A stretch of DNA of 64,000 nt. Origin: Microbacterium sp. (GTDB taxonomy: Bacteria > Actinomycetota > Actinomycetes > Actinomycetales > Microbacteriaceae). The stretch's first letter is position 1; each line of letters starts with the position of its first letter. The notes beneath the pieces are model-generated. The model made no database searches and was not told the origin of the DNA. It saw only the letters and a program-made list of their open reading frames with translations. The DNA is taken from assembly GCF_026393345.1 (NCBI RefSeq), contig NZ_JAPLAI010000035.1, forward strand, positions 1 through 64,000, given 5' to 3'. Shown one piece after another: positions 1 to 9,403 of the stretch. Made by a program: the position numbers and the translations under genes.

Positions 1-105
1 GTCAACGACCCGCTGGCCGACTGAGCATCGTCGCGGTCATCGCGCGAGCGGGAAGTCCGTCCCAATACGCCCGACTCCCAGCCACTCGGCGGTCCCCCAC
101 TACGG
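1..105. other. Left window edge, no supported gene
   Basis: No gene can be supported here. Bases 1-24 read as seven codons ending in TGA on the plus strand, which could be the tail of a gene outside the window, but so short a stretch is not evidence. The rest lies just downstream of the shortened binding-protein gene and may be the far side of the rearrangement that shortened it. Confidence 0.3.
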
Positions 106-957
106 CTATAGCGCGAGTTCCAACTCCGCAACATGCCAGTCGGCGGCGTACGCGTCGGCGAACGCATCCCCCTGATAGGTCTCGTTCCCGGCGAGGCCCT
201 CGTCGTAGAGGGTGTGCCAGAAGTCGGCCACGGCCTTGCCGTTCTCGTCGTCGAAGGTGGCCTTGCCGTCTTCGACGAGCTGGGTGCCGCCGCTCTGCGC
301 GGCATACAGCGGATAGAAGTCGAACCAGGGCTGGAAGAACTCGCTGGTGGGGGCCGGGTTGATCGCGTAGGGGGCGACGCCGGCTTCGCTGAGAGTGCGC
401 GCGGTGGCGAGGAACTCGTCGTAGGTCGACAGCGACGGGTTCTCCGGGTCGAGGCCGGCCTGCGCGAAGAGCGTCTTGTTGTAGAAGATCATCACCGGGT
501 TCGATTTCCAGGGCAGCTGGTAGAAGTCGCCGTCCTCCGACCGGTACTGCTCGGCGAGGTCGCCGCTGCGTTCGGTGATGTAGTCATCGCCGTCCTCGAA
601 GTCGGACAGGTCGACGAGACCGCCCTGCTTCTGGAACTGCGGCACCGCCGCCGGCGAGGTGTTGAACACCAGGCACGGGGCGTTCCCCGCGGCGATCGCG
701 GCGCCGATCGTCTCCTCGCTGGAGGCACCGGCGGGGATCTCCTGCGCCGTGATCTTCTCGTCCGGATGGTCGGCGTTCCATGCGTCGACCATCTGGGAGC
801 CCCAGGCGATCTCGGCGTCGTTGTTGGAGTACCAGATCGTGATCTCGCCGTGGGCGTCGAGATCGGCGGATCCGCCGGACCCGCCCCCGGAACAGGAGGT
901 GAGCGCCAGCACACCGGCGGCGGCGAGGGCGGGAAGGGCGAGTATGCGTCGTTGCAT
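106..957 (-). CDS. Sugar ABC transporter substrate-binding lipoprotein, C-terminally truncated
   Basis: This is an extracytoplasmic solute-binding protein of the carbohydrate-uptake ABC family. The first 25 residues form a lipoprotein signal with lipobox LTSC, followed by a Gly/Ser linker and a family-1 type lobe (EITIWYSNN, then QLPWKSNPVMIFYNKTLF around residues 145-165). At 283 aa it is well short of the usual 400-450. Recognisable similarity fades at about DAFADAYAA, and the protein then ends in an unrelated tail. No permease genes follow, so the uptake operon looks broken and the gene may be a pseudogene. The LacI-type regulator lies directly upstream on the same strand, 16 bases away. 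The substrate is inferred only as a sugar. Confidence 0.75.
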   Translation of the reverse strand: MQRRILALPALAAAGVLALTSCSGGGSGGSADLDAHGEITIWYSNNDAEIAWGSQMVDAWNADHPDEKITAQEIPAGASSEETIGAAIAAGNAPCLVFNTSPAAVPQFQKQGGLVDLSDFEDGDDYITERSGDLAEQYRSEDGDFYQLPWKSNPVMIFYNKTLFAQAGLDPENPSLSTYDEFLATARTLSEAGVAPYAINPAPTSEFFQPWFDFYPLYAAQSGGTQLVEDGKATFDDENGKAVADFWHTLYDEGLAGNETYQGDAFADAYAADWHVAELELAL

Positions 958-973
958 GGGTGTTCTCCTTGGA

Positions 974-2014
974 TCAGCCGCGGTCAGCGGCTCGGGGGGA
1001 TGCGGGTCCGGTGGACTCGCGGATGCTCAGCGTGGGCTGAGGAAGATCGATGTGGGTGACCTCGCCGCCGTCGAGCCGGGCGAGGAGGGCGCGGGCGGCG
1101 AGCGTGCCCCACTGCCGGCTGTCGGTCGCGACGCTGGTGAGGGCGGGGTTCAGGTGACGGCCGAGCTCGGTGTCGTCGTACCCGGTCAGCGAGAGGTCCG
1201 TCGGCACGCGCAGGCCCCGGCGCGTCGCGACGCCCATGCCGGCGATGGCCATCTGGTCATTGGCGTAGACGATGCCGGTGGGACGGTCGGCGGTCTCGAT
1301 CAGCTCTGCGGTCGCACGGGCACCGTCCGCGGCCGTGAAGTCCGTCGTGATCACCCGCGCGCGCACCCCGGCCGAGCTCGCGGCCTGCTCGAACGCCTCG
1401 CGGCGGCGGCGGGCGTGCAGCATCCCGTCGGGACCCGCGATGTGCGCAATGTCCCGGTGGCCGAGGGAGACCAGGTGGTCGACGGCGAGCCGGATGCCGA
1501 CGCCGTCGTCGACCGCGACGGAGGAGAACGGGCTGGGGGCATCCGGCACCCCCAGGGTGACGGCTTCCAGTCCCAGCTCCGCGAGCAGGGGGAGACGGTC
1601 ATCGTCGCGGCGGAGGTCGGCGAGCAGGGCACCGTCGATCCGGTTGTCGGCGACGAGGCGTCGATAGGCCGCCGCCTCATCGCCGCCGGGTGAGGCGACC
1701 GCGAGGACGAGCACCTGCCCGGTGACGGCGAACTCGTCTTCAATGCCCGCGATGAAGGACGGAAAGAAAGGGTCGGCGGCGATCACGTCGGCGCTGCGAC
1801 CGAGGACCAGCCCGCAGGCGTAGGAGCGGCCGGTGCTGAGCGCGCGACCCCGCAGGTCGGGCGTCCACCCGAGGGCGTCGGCGGCGGCGAGGATCCGCTC
1901 GCGCGACTCTGCCGACACCCCGGCCCGCCCGTTGAGCGCGAACGACACCAGCCCCTTGCTGACGCCGGCCTCACGGGCGACGTCGGAGATCGTGACGCGA
2001 GCGCGTGGCGGCAT
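974..2014 (-). CDS. LacI-family transcriptional regulator
   Basis: This is a sugar-responsive repressor of 346 aa, normal for the family. The N-terminal helix-turn-helix is clear (VTISDVAREAGVSKGLVSFA, residues 8-27), followed by the hinge helix and a periplasmic-binding-protein-like sensor domain from about residue 65. It is transcribed ahead of the truncated binding-protein gene, so it probably controls that former sugar-uptake operon and itself. Two identical operator-like sites lie in the promoter just upstream. The ligand cannot be read from the sequence. Confidence 0.92.
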   Translation of the reverse strand: MPPRARVTISDVAREAGVSKGLVSFALNGRAGVSAESRERILAAADALGWTPDLRGRALSTGRSYACGLVLGRSADVIAADPFFPSFIAGIEDEFAVTGQVLVLAVASPGGDEAAAYRRLVADNRIDGALLADLRRDDDRLPLLAELGLEAVTLGVPDAPSPFSSVAVDDGVGIRLAVDHLVSLGHRDIAHIAGPDGMLHARRRREAFEQAASSAGVRARVITTDFTAADGARATAELIETADRPTGIVYANDQMAIAGMGVATRRGLRVPTDLSLTGYDDTELGRHLNPALTSVATDSRQWGTLAARALLARLDGGEVTHIDLPQPTLSIRESTGPASPRAADRG

Positions 2015-2048
2015 GTCGACTCCTACGTATGGGCGGCGTCCGTGCCGT

Positions 2049-2095
2049 CCTAAACCGGTTCAGGCAACCTAAACCGGTTCAGACGCATTCGTCAA
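2049..2095 (-). promoter_or_regulatory. LacI-regulator promoter with two identical operators
   Basis: The 15-mer CCTAAACCGGTTCAG occurs twice (2049-2063 and 2068-2082), 19 bases apart start to start, each holding the palindromic core AACCGGTT typical of LacI-type operators. On the minus strand a promoter can be read: -35 TTGACG (2090-2095), a 17-base spacer and -10 TTAGGT (2067-2072). One operator lies between the two boxes and the other just downstream of the -10 box, which suggests autorepression. Confidence 0.7.
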
Positions 2096-2187
2096 GCCCT
2101 TGTTCCCCGACACGCGACCCGGCGCAAGGGCTCGGACCACCGGATGCGGCGGGGCTAGCGTGGCAGCAACGACCCGGAAGGCGGACC

Positions 2188-3612
2188 ATGACCGAACACG
2201 AGTACGACCTCATCGTCATCGGCGCGGGACCCGTCGGGGAGAACGTGGCCGACCGGGCCGTGCAGGGGGGCCTGCGGACCGTCATCGTCGAGAGCGAGCT
2301 CGTCGGCGGCGAGTGCTCCTACTGGGCGTGCATGCCGTCGAAGGGGCTGCTGCGCGCGGGTGCGGTGCTCCGCGCGGCGCGCGACGTGGACGGCGCGCGG
2401 CAGGCGGTCACCGGCGGCGTGGACGTCGCCGGTGTGCTCCGCCGTCGCGATACCCTCACCCACGACTGGAACGACGCGTCACAGGTGGAATGGCTCGAGG
2501 GCGCGGGGATCGAGCTGATCCGCGGCCACGGGCGGCTGAGCGGCCCGAAGCGCGTGGAGGTGACCGCGAGCGATGGCACCGTCACCACCCTCATGGCGAG
2601 GCATGCGGTGGCCGTCTGCACCGGGAGCGCGGCGCTCCTTCCCGACACCCCGGGGCTCGCGGCCATCGAGCCGTGGACGAGCCGCGAGGCCACGAGTGTG
2701 CAGCAGGTCCCGGCCTCGCTCGCGGTCATCGGCGGCGGTGTCGTGGCGAGCGAGATGGCGACGGCGTTCCTCGATCTCGGCACCGAGGTCACCGTGATCG
2801 CCCGCAGCGGCCTCCTCGGCGGACAGGAACCGTTCGCCGGCGAGCGGGTCGCCGCATCCCTGACCGAACGCGGCGCGCGCGTGTTCACCGGCACCGGTGT
2901 CACCGCCGCGCGGCGTACCGACGACGGCGCAGAGCTCGAGCTGTCGGACGGCACCACCGTGACCGCCGAGCGGGTGCTCGTCGCCACCGGCCGCATCCCC
3001 CGCACCACCGACCTCGGGCTCGACACCGTGGGCCTGGCGGCCGGCGACTGGCTGGAGGTCGACGACACCCTGCTCGTCCGCGGAACCGACTGGCTGTACG
3101 CGGTCGGCGACGTGAACCACCGGGCGCTCCTCACGCATCAGGGCAAGTACCAGGCGCGGGCCGCGGGCGACGTGATCGCCGCCCGCGCCGCGGGCACGGC
3201 GGTCGACGACACCCCCTGGGGGATGCACGTCGCCACCGCCGACCACGCCGCGGTTCCCCAGGTGACGTTCACCGATCCGGAGGTCGCGTCGGTGGGACTC
3301 ACCGAGGCGGCCGCCGAGAAGGCCGGCCGCCGCATCCGGGTGATCGACTACGACCTCGGCTGGGTGGCGGGCTCGTCCACCCACGCCGACCACTACGCCG
3401 GCGCCGCGCGGGCGGTCGTCGACGAAGAACGCGGGGTGCTCATCGGCGTGACCTTCGTGGGCCCGGATGTGGCGGAGATGCTGCACGCGGCGACCATCGC
3501 GATCGTCGGCGAGGTGCCGCTGACCCGCCTCTGGCATGCGGTCCCCGCGTACCCGACGATCAGCGAGGTGTGGCTGCGGTTCCTGGAGGAGTACGGGCGC
3601 CCGCCAGCCTGA
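2188..3612 (+). CDS. FAD-dependent pyridine nucleotide-disulfide oxidoreductase
   Basis: This is a 474-aa flavoprotein of the dihydrolipoamide dehydrogenase/mercuric reductase family. It has an FAD-binding GxGxxG (VIGAGPVGENVA, residues 9-20), a redox pair in GGECSYWACMPSK (Cys43 and Cys48), an NAD(P)H Rossmann motif (VIGGGVVASEMA), an ATGRIPRT segment and a C-terminal dimerisation domain. The usual catalytic HPT-x-SE motif near the C terminus reads AYPTISE, so the His is replaced by Tyr and a true dihydrolipoamide dehydrogenase is unlikely. A quinone or other NAD(P)H-dependent reductase fits better. The ATG at 2188 follows GGAAGG; the longer ORF-track start at 2005 has no support. The gene stands alone, with no lipoyl-complex genes nearby. 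Confidence 0.85.
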   Translation: MTEHEYDLIVIGAGPVGENVADRAVQGGLRTVIVESELVGGECSYWACMPSKGLLRAGAVLRAARDVDGARQAVTGGVDVAGVLRRRDTLTHDWNDASQVEWLEGAGIELIRGHGRLSGPKRVEVTASDGTVTTLMARHAVAVCTGSAALLPDTPGLAAIEPWTSREATSVQQVPASLAVIGGGVVASEMATAFLDLGTEVTVIARSGLLGGQEPFAGERVAASLTERGARVFTGTGVTAARRTDDGAELELSDGTTVTAERVLVATGRIPRTTDLGLDTVGLAAGDWLEVDDTLLVRGTDWLYAVGDVNHRALLTHQGKYQARAAGDVIAARAAGTAVDDTPWGMHVATADHAAVPQVTFTDPEVASVGLTEAAAEKAGRRIRVIDYDLGWVAGSSTHADHYAGAARAVVDEERGVLIGVTFVGPDVAEMLHAATIAIVGEVPLTRLWHAVPAYPTISEVWLRFLEEYGRPPA

Positions 3613-3621
3613 CGGGCGCCC
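3595..3621. terminator. Hairpin between convergent genes
   Basis: GGGCGCCCG and CGGGCGCCC form a 9-bp stem around a 9-base loop, overlapping the 3' end of the flavoprotein gene and lying just before the purH stop. No T-tract follows, so it is only a candidate terminator, possibly bidirectional. Confidence 0.45.
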
Positions 3622-3630
3622 CGCGCGACT

Positions 3631-5235
3631 TCAGTGGTAGAAGTGGCGGTCGCCGGTGAAGTACATCGTCACGCCGGCCTCGCGGGCGGCCGCGATGACC
3701 TCGTCGTCGCGCACCGATCCCCCGGGCTGGATGATCGCGGAGACCCCGGCATCCAGCAGCACCTGGGGTCCGTCGGCGAACGGGAAGAACGCGTCGGATG
3801 CGGCGACCGATCCGGCCGCGCGATCCCCGGCGCGCTCCACCGCCAGGCGGCACGAGTCGACCCGGTTCACCTGGCCCATACCGATCCCCACCGTGGCGGA
3901 GTTCTTGGCGAGGACGATGGCGTTCGACTTCACGGCGCGGCAGGTCTTCCACGCGAACGAGAGGTTCGAGAGTTGCTCGTCGGACGGGCGTTCGCCGGCG
4001 ACGAGCTGCCAGGTGTCCACGAGCGATTCGATCTCGTTGGGGAACCGGTCGGCGTCCTGCAGCAGCAGGCCACCCGAGACGAGGCGCACGTCCATGGGCT
4101 CCTGCTGCCAGTCGGTCGGTAGCTGCAGCACGCGCAGGTTCTTCTTCAGCCGGAAGACCTCCAGCGCCTCCGGCTCGAAGTCGGGGGCGACGATGACCTC
4201 GGTGAAGATGTCGCGGAGGTTCTCCGCCATCTTCAGGGTCACGGTCCGGTTCGCCGCGATCACGCCGCCGAACGCCGACACCGGGTCGCATTCGTGCGCA
4301 CGCAGGTGCGCGCTGGCAATCGGATCGAGCGCGTTCGGGGCACCGACGGCGATCCCGCACGGGTTGGCGTGCTTGATGATCGCCACGGCCGGCTTCACCA
4401 GGTCGAACGCCGCACGCAGCGCGGCATCCGCATCCACGTAGTTGTTGTACGACATCTCCTTGCCCTGCAGTTGCGTGGCCTGGGCGATGCCGTGCCCGCC
4501 GGAGCGGGTGTAGATGGCGGCGCGCTGGTGCGAGTTCTCGCCGTAGCGGAGCGTGGCGAGACGCTCCGCGTTGATCGTGAGATGCGCGGGGAGGTCCTCT
4601 TCCACGAGGGTGCCCTCGGCGAACCAGGTGGCGACCGCGCGGTCGTACTGGGCGGTGTGCGCGAAGGCGCGAGCGGCGAGTTCCTTGCGCTGCGTCAGGG
4701 TGGTGCCGTCGGCGCCGAGCGCGTCGATGATCGCCGGGTAGCTCTCCGGCGAAACGACGATCGCGACGTTGGCGTAGTTCTTCGCCGAGGCGCGCACCAT
4801 CGCGGGACCGCCGATGTCGATCTGCTCGACCACCGCGTCGCCCTCGGCGCCGGAGGCGACGGTCTCGACGAACGGGTACAGGTTCACGATCACGAGCTCG
4901 AACGGCTGGATCGACAGTTCGGCGAGCTGACGCTCGTGGTCCTCGAGCCGCAGGTCGGCGAGGAGGCCCGCGTGCACGCTCGGATGCAGCGTCTTCACCC
5001 GGCCGTCGAGCGACTCCGGGAAACCGGTGACCGTGGCGACATCGGTGACGGCGTGACCGGCCGCACGAATGGTCGCCGCGGTCGAGCCGGTCGAAACGAT
5101 CTCGACGCCGGCGCCTGCCAGCGCCTCGGCGAGACGCAACAGGTCGGTCTTATCGCTCACGGAGACCAGCGCGCGCCGGATCGGCACGACGTCGCGGTCG
5201 CGGTACAGGGACGGATCGTGGCTGGGCCCGGCCAT
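3631..5235 (-). CDS. purH: Bifunctional AICAR formyltransferase/IMP cyclohydrolase
   Basis: PurH carries out the last two steps of de novo IMP synthesis in the cytoplasm: formylation of AICAR with 10-formyl-THF, then ring closure. At 534 aa it has the usual length. The N-terminal MGS-like cyclohydrolase domain (about residues 18-165) contains SVSDKTDLL and [12 protein letters not shown]. The C-terminal AICARFT domain has RYGENSHQ and the catalytic KHANPCG. It lies 26 bases downstream of purN on the same strand, and both probably share a transcript with the perM-like gene. Confidence 0.97.
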   Translation of the reverse strand: MAGPSHDPSLYRDRDVVPIRRALVSVSDKTDLLRLAEALAGAGVEIVSTGSTAATIRAAGHAVTDVATVTGFPESLDGRVKTLHPSVHAGLLADLRLEDHERQLAELSIQPFELVIVNLYPFVETVASGAEGDAVVEQIDIGGPAMVRASAKNYANVAIVVSPESYPAIIDALGADGTTLTQRKELAARAFAHTAQYDRAVATWFAEGTLVEEDLPAHLTINAERLATLRYGENSHQRAAIYTRSGGHGIAQATQLQGKEMSYNNYVDADAALRAAFDLVKPAVAIIKHANPCGIAVGAPNALDPIASAHLRAHECDPVSAFGGVIAANRTVTLKMAENLRDIFTEVIVAPDFEPEALEVFRLKKNLRVLQLPTDWQQEPMDVRLVSGGLLLQDADRFPNEIESLVDTWQLVAGERPSDEQLSNLSFAWKTCRAVKSNAIVLAKNSATVGIGMGQVNRVDSCRLAVERAGDRAAGSVAASDAFFPFADGPQVLLDAGVSAIIQPGGSVRDDEVIAAAREAGVTMYFTGDRHFYH

Positions 5236-5261
5236 GGGGACCTCCTCGGATGGGGTGCGGA

Positions 5262-5855
5262 TCAGGATGCGGCGGCTGCCGTCAGGTCGAGCTCACCGGT
5301 CGCGATTCGTCGCACGACGTCGATGAGCAGACGACGTTCGACCGGCTTGATGCGATCGTGCAGGCGCGTTTCGTCGTCGCCGGGCTCGATCGGGACGCGT
5401 TCCTGCGCAAGCAGCGGACCGGAGTCGACGCCGTCGTCGACGACGATGACGCTGGCACCGGTCTGCGGTACCCCGGCGGCGAGCGCGTCGCGCACCGCAT
5501 GGGCACCGGGGAATTCGGGCAGGTACGCGGGGTGGGTGTTCACGAGGTGAGGCGACCATGCGGCGACCACGGCGGGAGGCACGAGCCGCATGAGTCCGCT
5601 GAGCACCACGAGGTCGGGCTGCCAGACGGCGAGTTGCGCGTTCAGTTCATCGCCCCACGCCTCGCGCTCGGCGGCCCCCCGCCACGGCACGACGAAACTC
5701 GGGATACCGAACTCCTCGGCGTGGGCGAGACCGGACGCCTCGCGATCCGACCCGACGACGATCACCCGCGCGGGGTATCCGGGGTCCGCGGCGGCCTCCA
5801 GCAGAGCCCGCAGATTGGAGCCGGCGCCGGAGATCAGAACGGCGACCGTAAGCAC
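5262..5855 (-). CDS. purN: Phosphoribosylglycinamide formyltransferase
   Basis: PurN transfers a formyl group from 10-formyl-THF to GAR, the third step of purine synthesis. The 197-aa protein has the [13 protein letters not shown] phosphate-binding loop at residues 9-21, the catalytic Asn/His pair in [14 protein letters not shown] and the Asp-containing [13 protein letters not shown]. It follows the perM-like gene by 4 bases and precedes purH, an arrangement also known from mycobacteria. Confidence 0.96.
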   Translation of the reverse strand: MLTVAVLISGAGSNLRALLEAAADPGYPARVIVVGSDREASGLAHAEEFGIPSFVVPWRGAAEREAWGDELNAQLAVWQPDLVVLSGLMRLVPPAVVAAWSPHLVNTHPAYLPEFPGAHAVRDALAAGVPQTGASVIVVDDGVDSGPLLAQERVPIEPGDDETRLHDRIKPVERRLLIDVVRRIATGELDLTAAAAS

Positions 5856-5859
5856 CCGG

Positions 5860-7089
5860 TCAGTCTAGCTGCGACCGGCCCACCGCATCCGTCCCTGTGC
5901 GGGACCGGGGCGCGAGCAGCAGGATGCCGGCGCCCAGGGCAACCTCGATCCCCACCGCGAGCGCGACAGCCCCCGGGGCGGGACCGACCTCGGCGAGCCG
6001 ACCGGGGCCGAGGGAGCCGGAACCGAGGATGCACAGCAGCGCGACGATGCCGGCGGCCGCGGCCGCGATGCCGAGGGTGAGGGTGACCTGCACGCCGGCG
6101 GACTCGGCCTGGCGGGGTAGCCGCGAGCGGACGATCCAGCCGGCGAGCGCACCGGCGGCGACCGGGAGCAGCACGAGCACGTACAGCCACGGCGACGTCG
6201 ATTCCGGGAGGGCGCCGAGCAGCGGGATGCCGGGCACCACGCCGAGCTGCGTCCCGGCGGCGGAGACCGCGGTGCCGGTACCGAGGGCGAAGCCGGGGCC
6301 GGCGACGAACGCGACCGCCCAGATGACGAGGACCGGCAGGTAGAGCAGTTGTGTGATCCCGAGGAGGACGACGCCCGCGAAGTCGAGGTTCGCTGCCTGC
6401 GAGAGGGCGACGATCTGCCCGCCGCGGAGCACTACGGCGAGCGTGGCGACGAGCGCGCCGGCAGCGACCACCCCGGTGACGGCGACCGCGGCGCCGCGCG
6501 CCAGCAGACCGGGCACCTCGGGCCACGCCCCGCGGGCACGGTCCAGCCTCCGGGCGAGCGCGTCGAGGGGGCCGTCGTCGCCGTCGCTCCACGCCGTCGT
6601 CACGGCGCCGGCGAGCAGGCCTACCGCGTAGAACAGCGCCGGAAACAGTACCGCCTGCCACAGATGCACGGCGGCGATCCCGCTCCGGCCGGTGACACCC
6701 ACGGCCACCGCGAGAAGGGCGAACACGAGGGCGCCGGAGACGACGCCCGACACCCAGGCGCCGGCGCGCGCTGCGCGCACACCGGAGCGCGACGCGAACA
6801 ACGCCGTGAACGCGCCGAACGCCAGCGGGGCGAGCGAGACGACGAACTGCGCCAGCGACGGGTCGATGCCGGTGGCGGCGAGGTACGCATCGGGGAGCGT
6901 CAGATGCAGCGGCACCGCATGGCCGAGCTGCCAGACCGCGGCGGCGGTCGGCCACAGTCCCGACCAGTCATCAGCTCCGAAGGCAACGAACCAGAGCACC
7001 ATGAGCGGCGCGAACGCGGCGGCGACACCGACGGCCGCGGCGACGAGTGCGTCGAGCGCGGAGAGGAGGAGGACGAGGACGCGTTGCAT
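5860..7089 (-). CDS. PerM-like multi-pass membrane protein (DUF6350)
   Basis: This 409-aa integral membrane protein has roughly ten hydrophobic segments and fits the actinobacterial DUF6350 family that includes mycobacterial PerM, linked to cell division and persistence. The assignment rests on the opening ([19 protein letters not shown]) and on the perM-purN-purH order. It ends 4 bases before purN and is probably co-transcribed with it. No catalytic motif is visible, and its function here is inferred from family and neighbours only. Confidence 0.75.
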   Translation of the reverse strand: MQRVLVLLLSALDALVAAAVGVAAAFAPLMVLWFVAFGADDWSGLWPTAAAVWQLGHAVPLHLTLPDAYLAATGIDPSLAQFVVSLAPLAFGAFTALFASRSGVRAARAGAWVSGVVSGALVFALLAVAVGVTGRSGIAAVHLWQAVLFPALFYAVGLLAGAVTTAWSDGDDGPLDALARRLDRARGAWPEVPGLLARGAAVAVTGVVAAGALVATLAVVLRGGQIVALSQAANLDFAGVVLLGITQLLYLPVLVIWAVAFVAGPGFALGTGTAVSAAGTQLGVVPGIPLLGALPESTSPWLYVLVLLPVAAGALAGWIVRSRLPRQAESAGVQVTLTLGIAAAAAGIVALLCILGSGSLGPGRLAEVGPAPGAVALAVGIEVALGAGILLLAPRSRTGTDAVGRSQLD

Positions 7090-7139
7090 GCCCCATCGAC
7101 CCTACCCACGCTCACGGCGCCCCCTGGACGGCGCGCGGG

Positions 7140-8705
7140 TCAGCGGGCGCTCCGCCAGGTGCCCTGGGTCGGCAGCGTGCCGTCGAAGAGCTGCTCGAGG
7201 TTGACCAGGGTGAAGCCGCGGTCGGCGAGGCCGTCGTAGACCGTGCCGACGGTGCGCACAGTGTTCGGCTGGATGTCGTGCTGCAGCACGATCGATCCCG
7301 GTCTCGGCCGGTCGACGGCGCGGCGGACGAGCTCGTCGTCGGCGGAACCCTGCCAGTCGAACGTGTCGACGTCCCACAGGATCGCCGCCATCCCCGCCGC
7401 GGACAGCACCTGGGGGGTGGAGTCACCGTACGGCGGACGGAACACGGTGGGCGCCTGCCCGGTCGCGAGTCCGATCGCCGAGGTCGTGTCGCCCACCTGC
7501 TTCGCAACCTCCGCGCGGGTCAGCTCCGACAGATGGGGGTGGCTCCAGGTGTGATTCTCCACGAGGTTCCCCTCGGCGAGGGCCCGGGTCATCACGGCGG
7601 CATAGCCCGCGGCCTTCTGCCCCATGGCGAAGAAGGTGACGGATGCGTGGTGCGCCGCGGCCGCGTCGAGGATCGCGGGGGTGCCGTCGCTCGGGCCGTC
7701 GTCGTAGGTCATCGCCACGCACGGCAGCAGGTCGCAGTCGACGGTCTCGAAGCCGGCCGCGACCGGAGCGGGTGCCTGGAAGGGGGCGGATGCGGATGCC
7801 ACCAGCTGCGCGCCGAACTCGGTGAGCAGCGGCGCCGACACCGCGGGCGGCACCGCGATCGTCATCGGCTCGTTCGTCGCGGGGATGCCCAGCTGCTCGA
7901 GCTCCGGCGCCGTGAACCCCGCGGGGAGGGTGACCCGGAGCGACCCGTCGGCGGCCGGCACGGTCTCCGCGAGTGCCGCCGTGACCAGAGCGAGCTCTTC
8001 GGGGCTTGGCGGCCGGACGGCGACGAGGCTCAGCGCGCCCGCCGAGCGGCGGATCGCCTCAACGGTGTCGTCCCACAGCGTCGCGGATGCCGCATCCGTC
8101 CACAGCTGGGTCGCCGTCACCGTCCGCCCGGAGGCAGTGTCGGCGTAGAGCAAAGTCTGCGTGTCGGCGCCGACGGCCTCGGGCGTGCCCGTGACCACCC
8201 GGATCCGCTCGCCGACGACAGTGCCCGCCGCCGACACGATGTCGCAGGCGACGGCAGTGCCGGTGCCGGCGGCCGGTCCGATCGCGGGGTCGGCGAGGAT
8301 CTCACTCGCCGGTCGCAGGGTCGAGCCGCGCACGCAGGAGCGGGCGCCGAGCCCGGCACCCTGCGGGAACACCGCCGGCGCGTATGCGACGCCGATCGCC
8401 GCACCGCGCGCGGCGACCGCGTCACGGACGATCCGGGCGGTCGCCTCACCGAGCGCGGAGTCGCCGGGCAGCCGCATCCATCGCGCCTGGACCCCGACGG
8501 TGTCGTTGCGGATCCGCTCGCCCACGAGGTTCGTGGCGACCGTGGCATTGAGGGGTTCGGGCGCGGGGACGACCGTCACGGGCGCGTCCTCCCAGGCCGG
8601 CGGCGTCCAGCCGGGATCGAGCTCGGGCGCGCAGCCGGTGAGCAGGGCGAGGCCCACGATCGCCCCGGCGACGACGTGCAGCCTGCGGGTGCCGGGGGAC
8701 GTCAC
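7140..8705 (-). CDS. PdaC-like polysaccharide deacetylase lipoprotein
   Basis: This predicted cell-wall or polysaccharide N-deacetylase is 521 aa long. An N-terminal lipoprotein signal (lipobox LLTGC around residues 21-25) is followed by about 290 residues resembling the DUF4163/RsiV-type region found in PdaC proteins, then a C-terminal NodB domain from about residue 315. NodB metal and catalytic motifs are present: TYDDGPSDGT and HTWSHPHLSEL, with PPYGD downstream. It acts outside the membrane, probably on peptidoglycan or another glycan. Its start overlaps the stop of the upstream membrane-protein gene by 4 bases, so the two are translationally coupled. Confidence 0.85.
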   Translation of the reverse strand: MTSPGTRRLHVVAGAIVGLALLTGCAPELDPGWTPPAWEDAPVTVVPAPEPLNATVATNLVGERIRNDTVGVQARWMRLPGDSALGEATARIVRDAVAARGAAIGVAYAPAVFPQGAGLGARSCVRGSTLRPASEILADPAIGPAAGTGTAVACDIVSAAGTVVGERIRVVTGTPEAVGADTQTLLYADTASGRTVTATQLWTDAASATLWDDTVEAIRRSAGALSLVAVRPPSPEELALVTAALAETVPAADGSLRVTLPAGFTAPELEQLGIPATNEPMTIAVPPAVSAPLLTEFGAQLVASASAPFQAPAPVAAGFETVDCDLLPCVAMTYDDGPSDGTPAILDAAAAHHASVTFFAMGQKAAGYAAVMTRALAEGNLVENHTWSHPHLSELTRAEVAKQVGDTTSAIGLATGQAPTVFRPPYGDSTPQVLSAAGMAAILWDVDTFDWQGSADDELVRRAVDRPRPGSIVLQHDIQPNTVRTVGTVYDGLADRGFTLVNLEQLFDGTLPTQGTWRSAR

Positions 8706-9262
8706 GGCACGACCGGCGGCAGCGCGGTGCCGTTGATGAGCTGCGCGAGCACGCGTGTGTACGGCCGTACATCGCCGTCCTCCGCGTGCGCGGTGAAGAC
8801 GACGGCGGGGGACGAGCCGGCGTCACCGACGGCCACGGTGAGGGTATCCCCGATCGTCCGCAGATGCACCGCTTCCAGACCGCTGCCGAGCGTCTCGGTG
8901 GCACGGACGCCCCTCGGCTCCCGCGCCGCCAGCGCCGCATCCGGAGTGAGCCGTTCCAGGCTGATCGTCACGGCGAGTCCGCCGTCGGGGCTGAGGAGCA
9001 CCACCGCGGTGTCGTCGAACGGCGGGTGCTGCACCGCCCATCCTGCCGGAACCGTAACCGCCGCCTCCCCCACCGCGACGACCTGGTCGCGGGTGGCGAC
9101 GTCGGTCGTCAGGTTCGCCGCGACCCGCGGGATCACGGTGAACCATGCCACCGCTGCGATGACGGCGATCACCGCCACCGCCACCGCGGTGATCGCCAGC
9201 GCCGTGCGCCACCGGGTCTTCGCCCGCGTGACGGAAATGACCGTCTGTCCCACGTGTCCCAC
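8702..9262 (-). CDS. Hypothetical single-pass membrane protein
   Basis: The 186-aa protein has one strongly hydrophobic segment near residues 18-48 (ALAITAVAVAVIAVIAAVAWF) and an extracytoplasmic C-terminal part of about 140 residues. No known catalytic motif was recognised. It overlaps the deacetylase start by ATGA and is the first gene of that pair, so it probably assists or anchors the deacetylase. This partnership is an inference from coupling. Confidence 0.7.
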   Translation of the reverse strand: MGHVGQTVISVTRAKTRWRTALAITAVAVAVIAVIAAVAWFTVIPRVAANLTTDVATRDQVVAVGEAAVTVPAGWAVQHPPFDDTAVVLLSPDGGLAVTISLERLTPDAALAAREPRGVRATETLGSGLEAVHLRTIGDTLTVAVGDAGSSPAVVFTAHAEDGDVRPYTRVLAQLINGTALPPVVP

Positions 9263-9403
9263 TCCCCCGGGCCTCGCCCCCTCGCAGGACCCGTCGGGAG
9301 TCTAGGCGCGCCTCGGCCTGTCGCCGCTGACCGCGGGCCGGAGATAACCCGCGTGTCGGGGCGCCCTCGGGAGCAGGTACCGTTTTCTGAGGGGAGGAGA
9401 ACC

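Noticed and set aside
1-24. 3' end of a plus-strand gene
   Set aside because: Seven codons and a stop are too little to support a gene.
2100-3659. 519-aa Arg-rich ORF in another frame of the flavoprotein gene
   Set aside because: Same strand but different frame from the recognised FAD enzyme; composition is nearly all Arg, Gly, Ala and Pro.
7047-9305. 752-aa plus-strand ORF opposite the deacetylase gene
   Set aside because: Shadow of the NodB-type lipoprotein gene, whose minus-strand frame has clear motifs.
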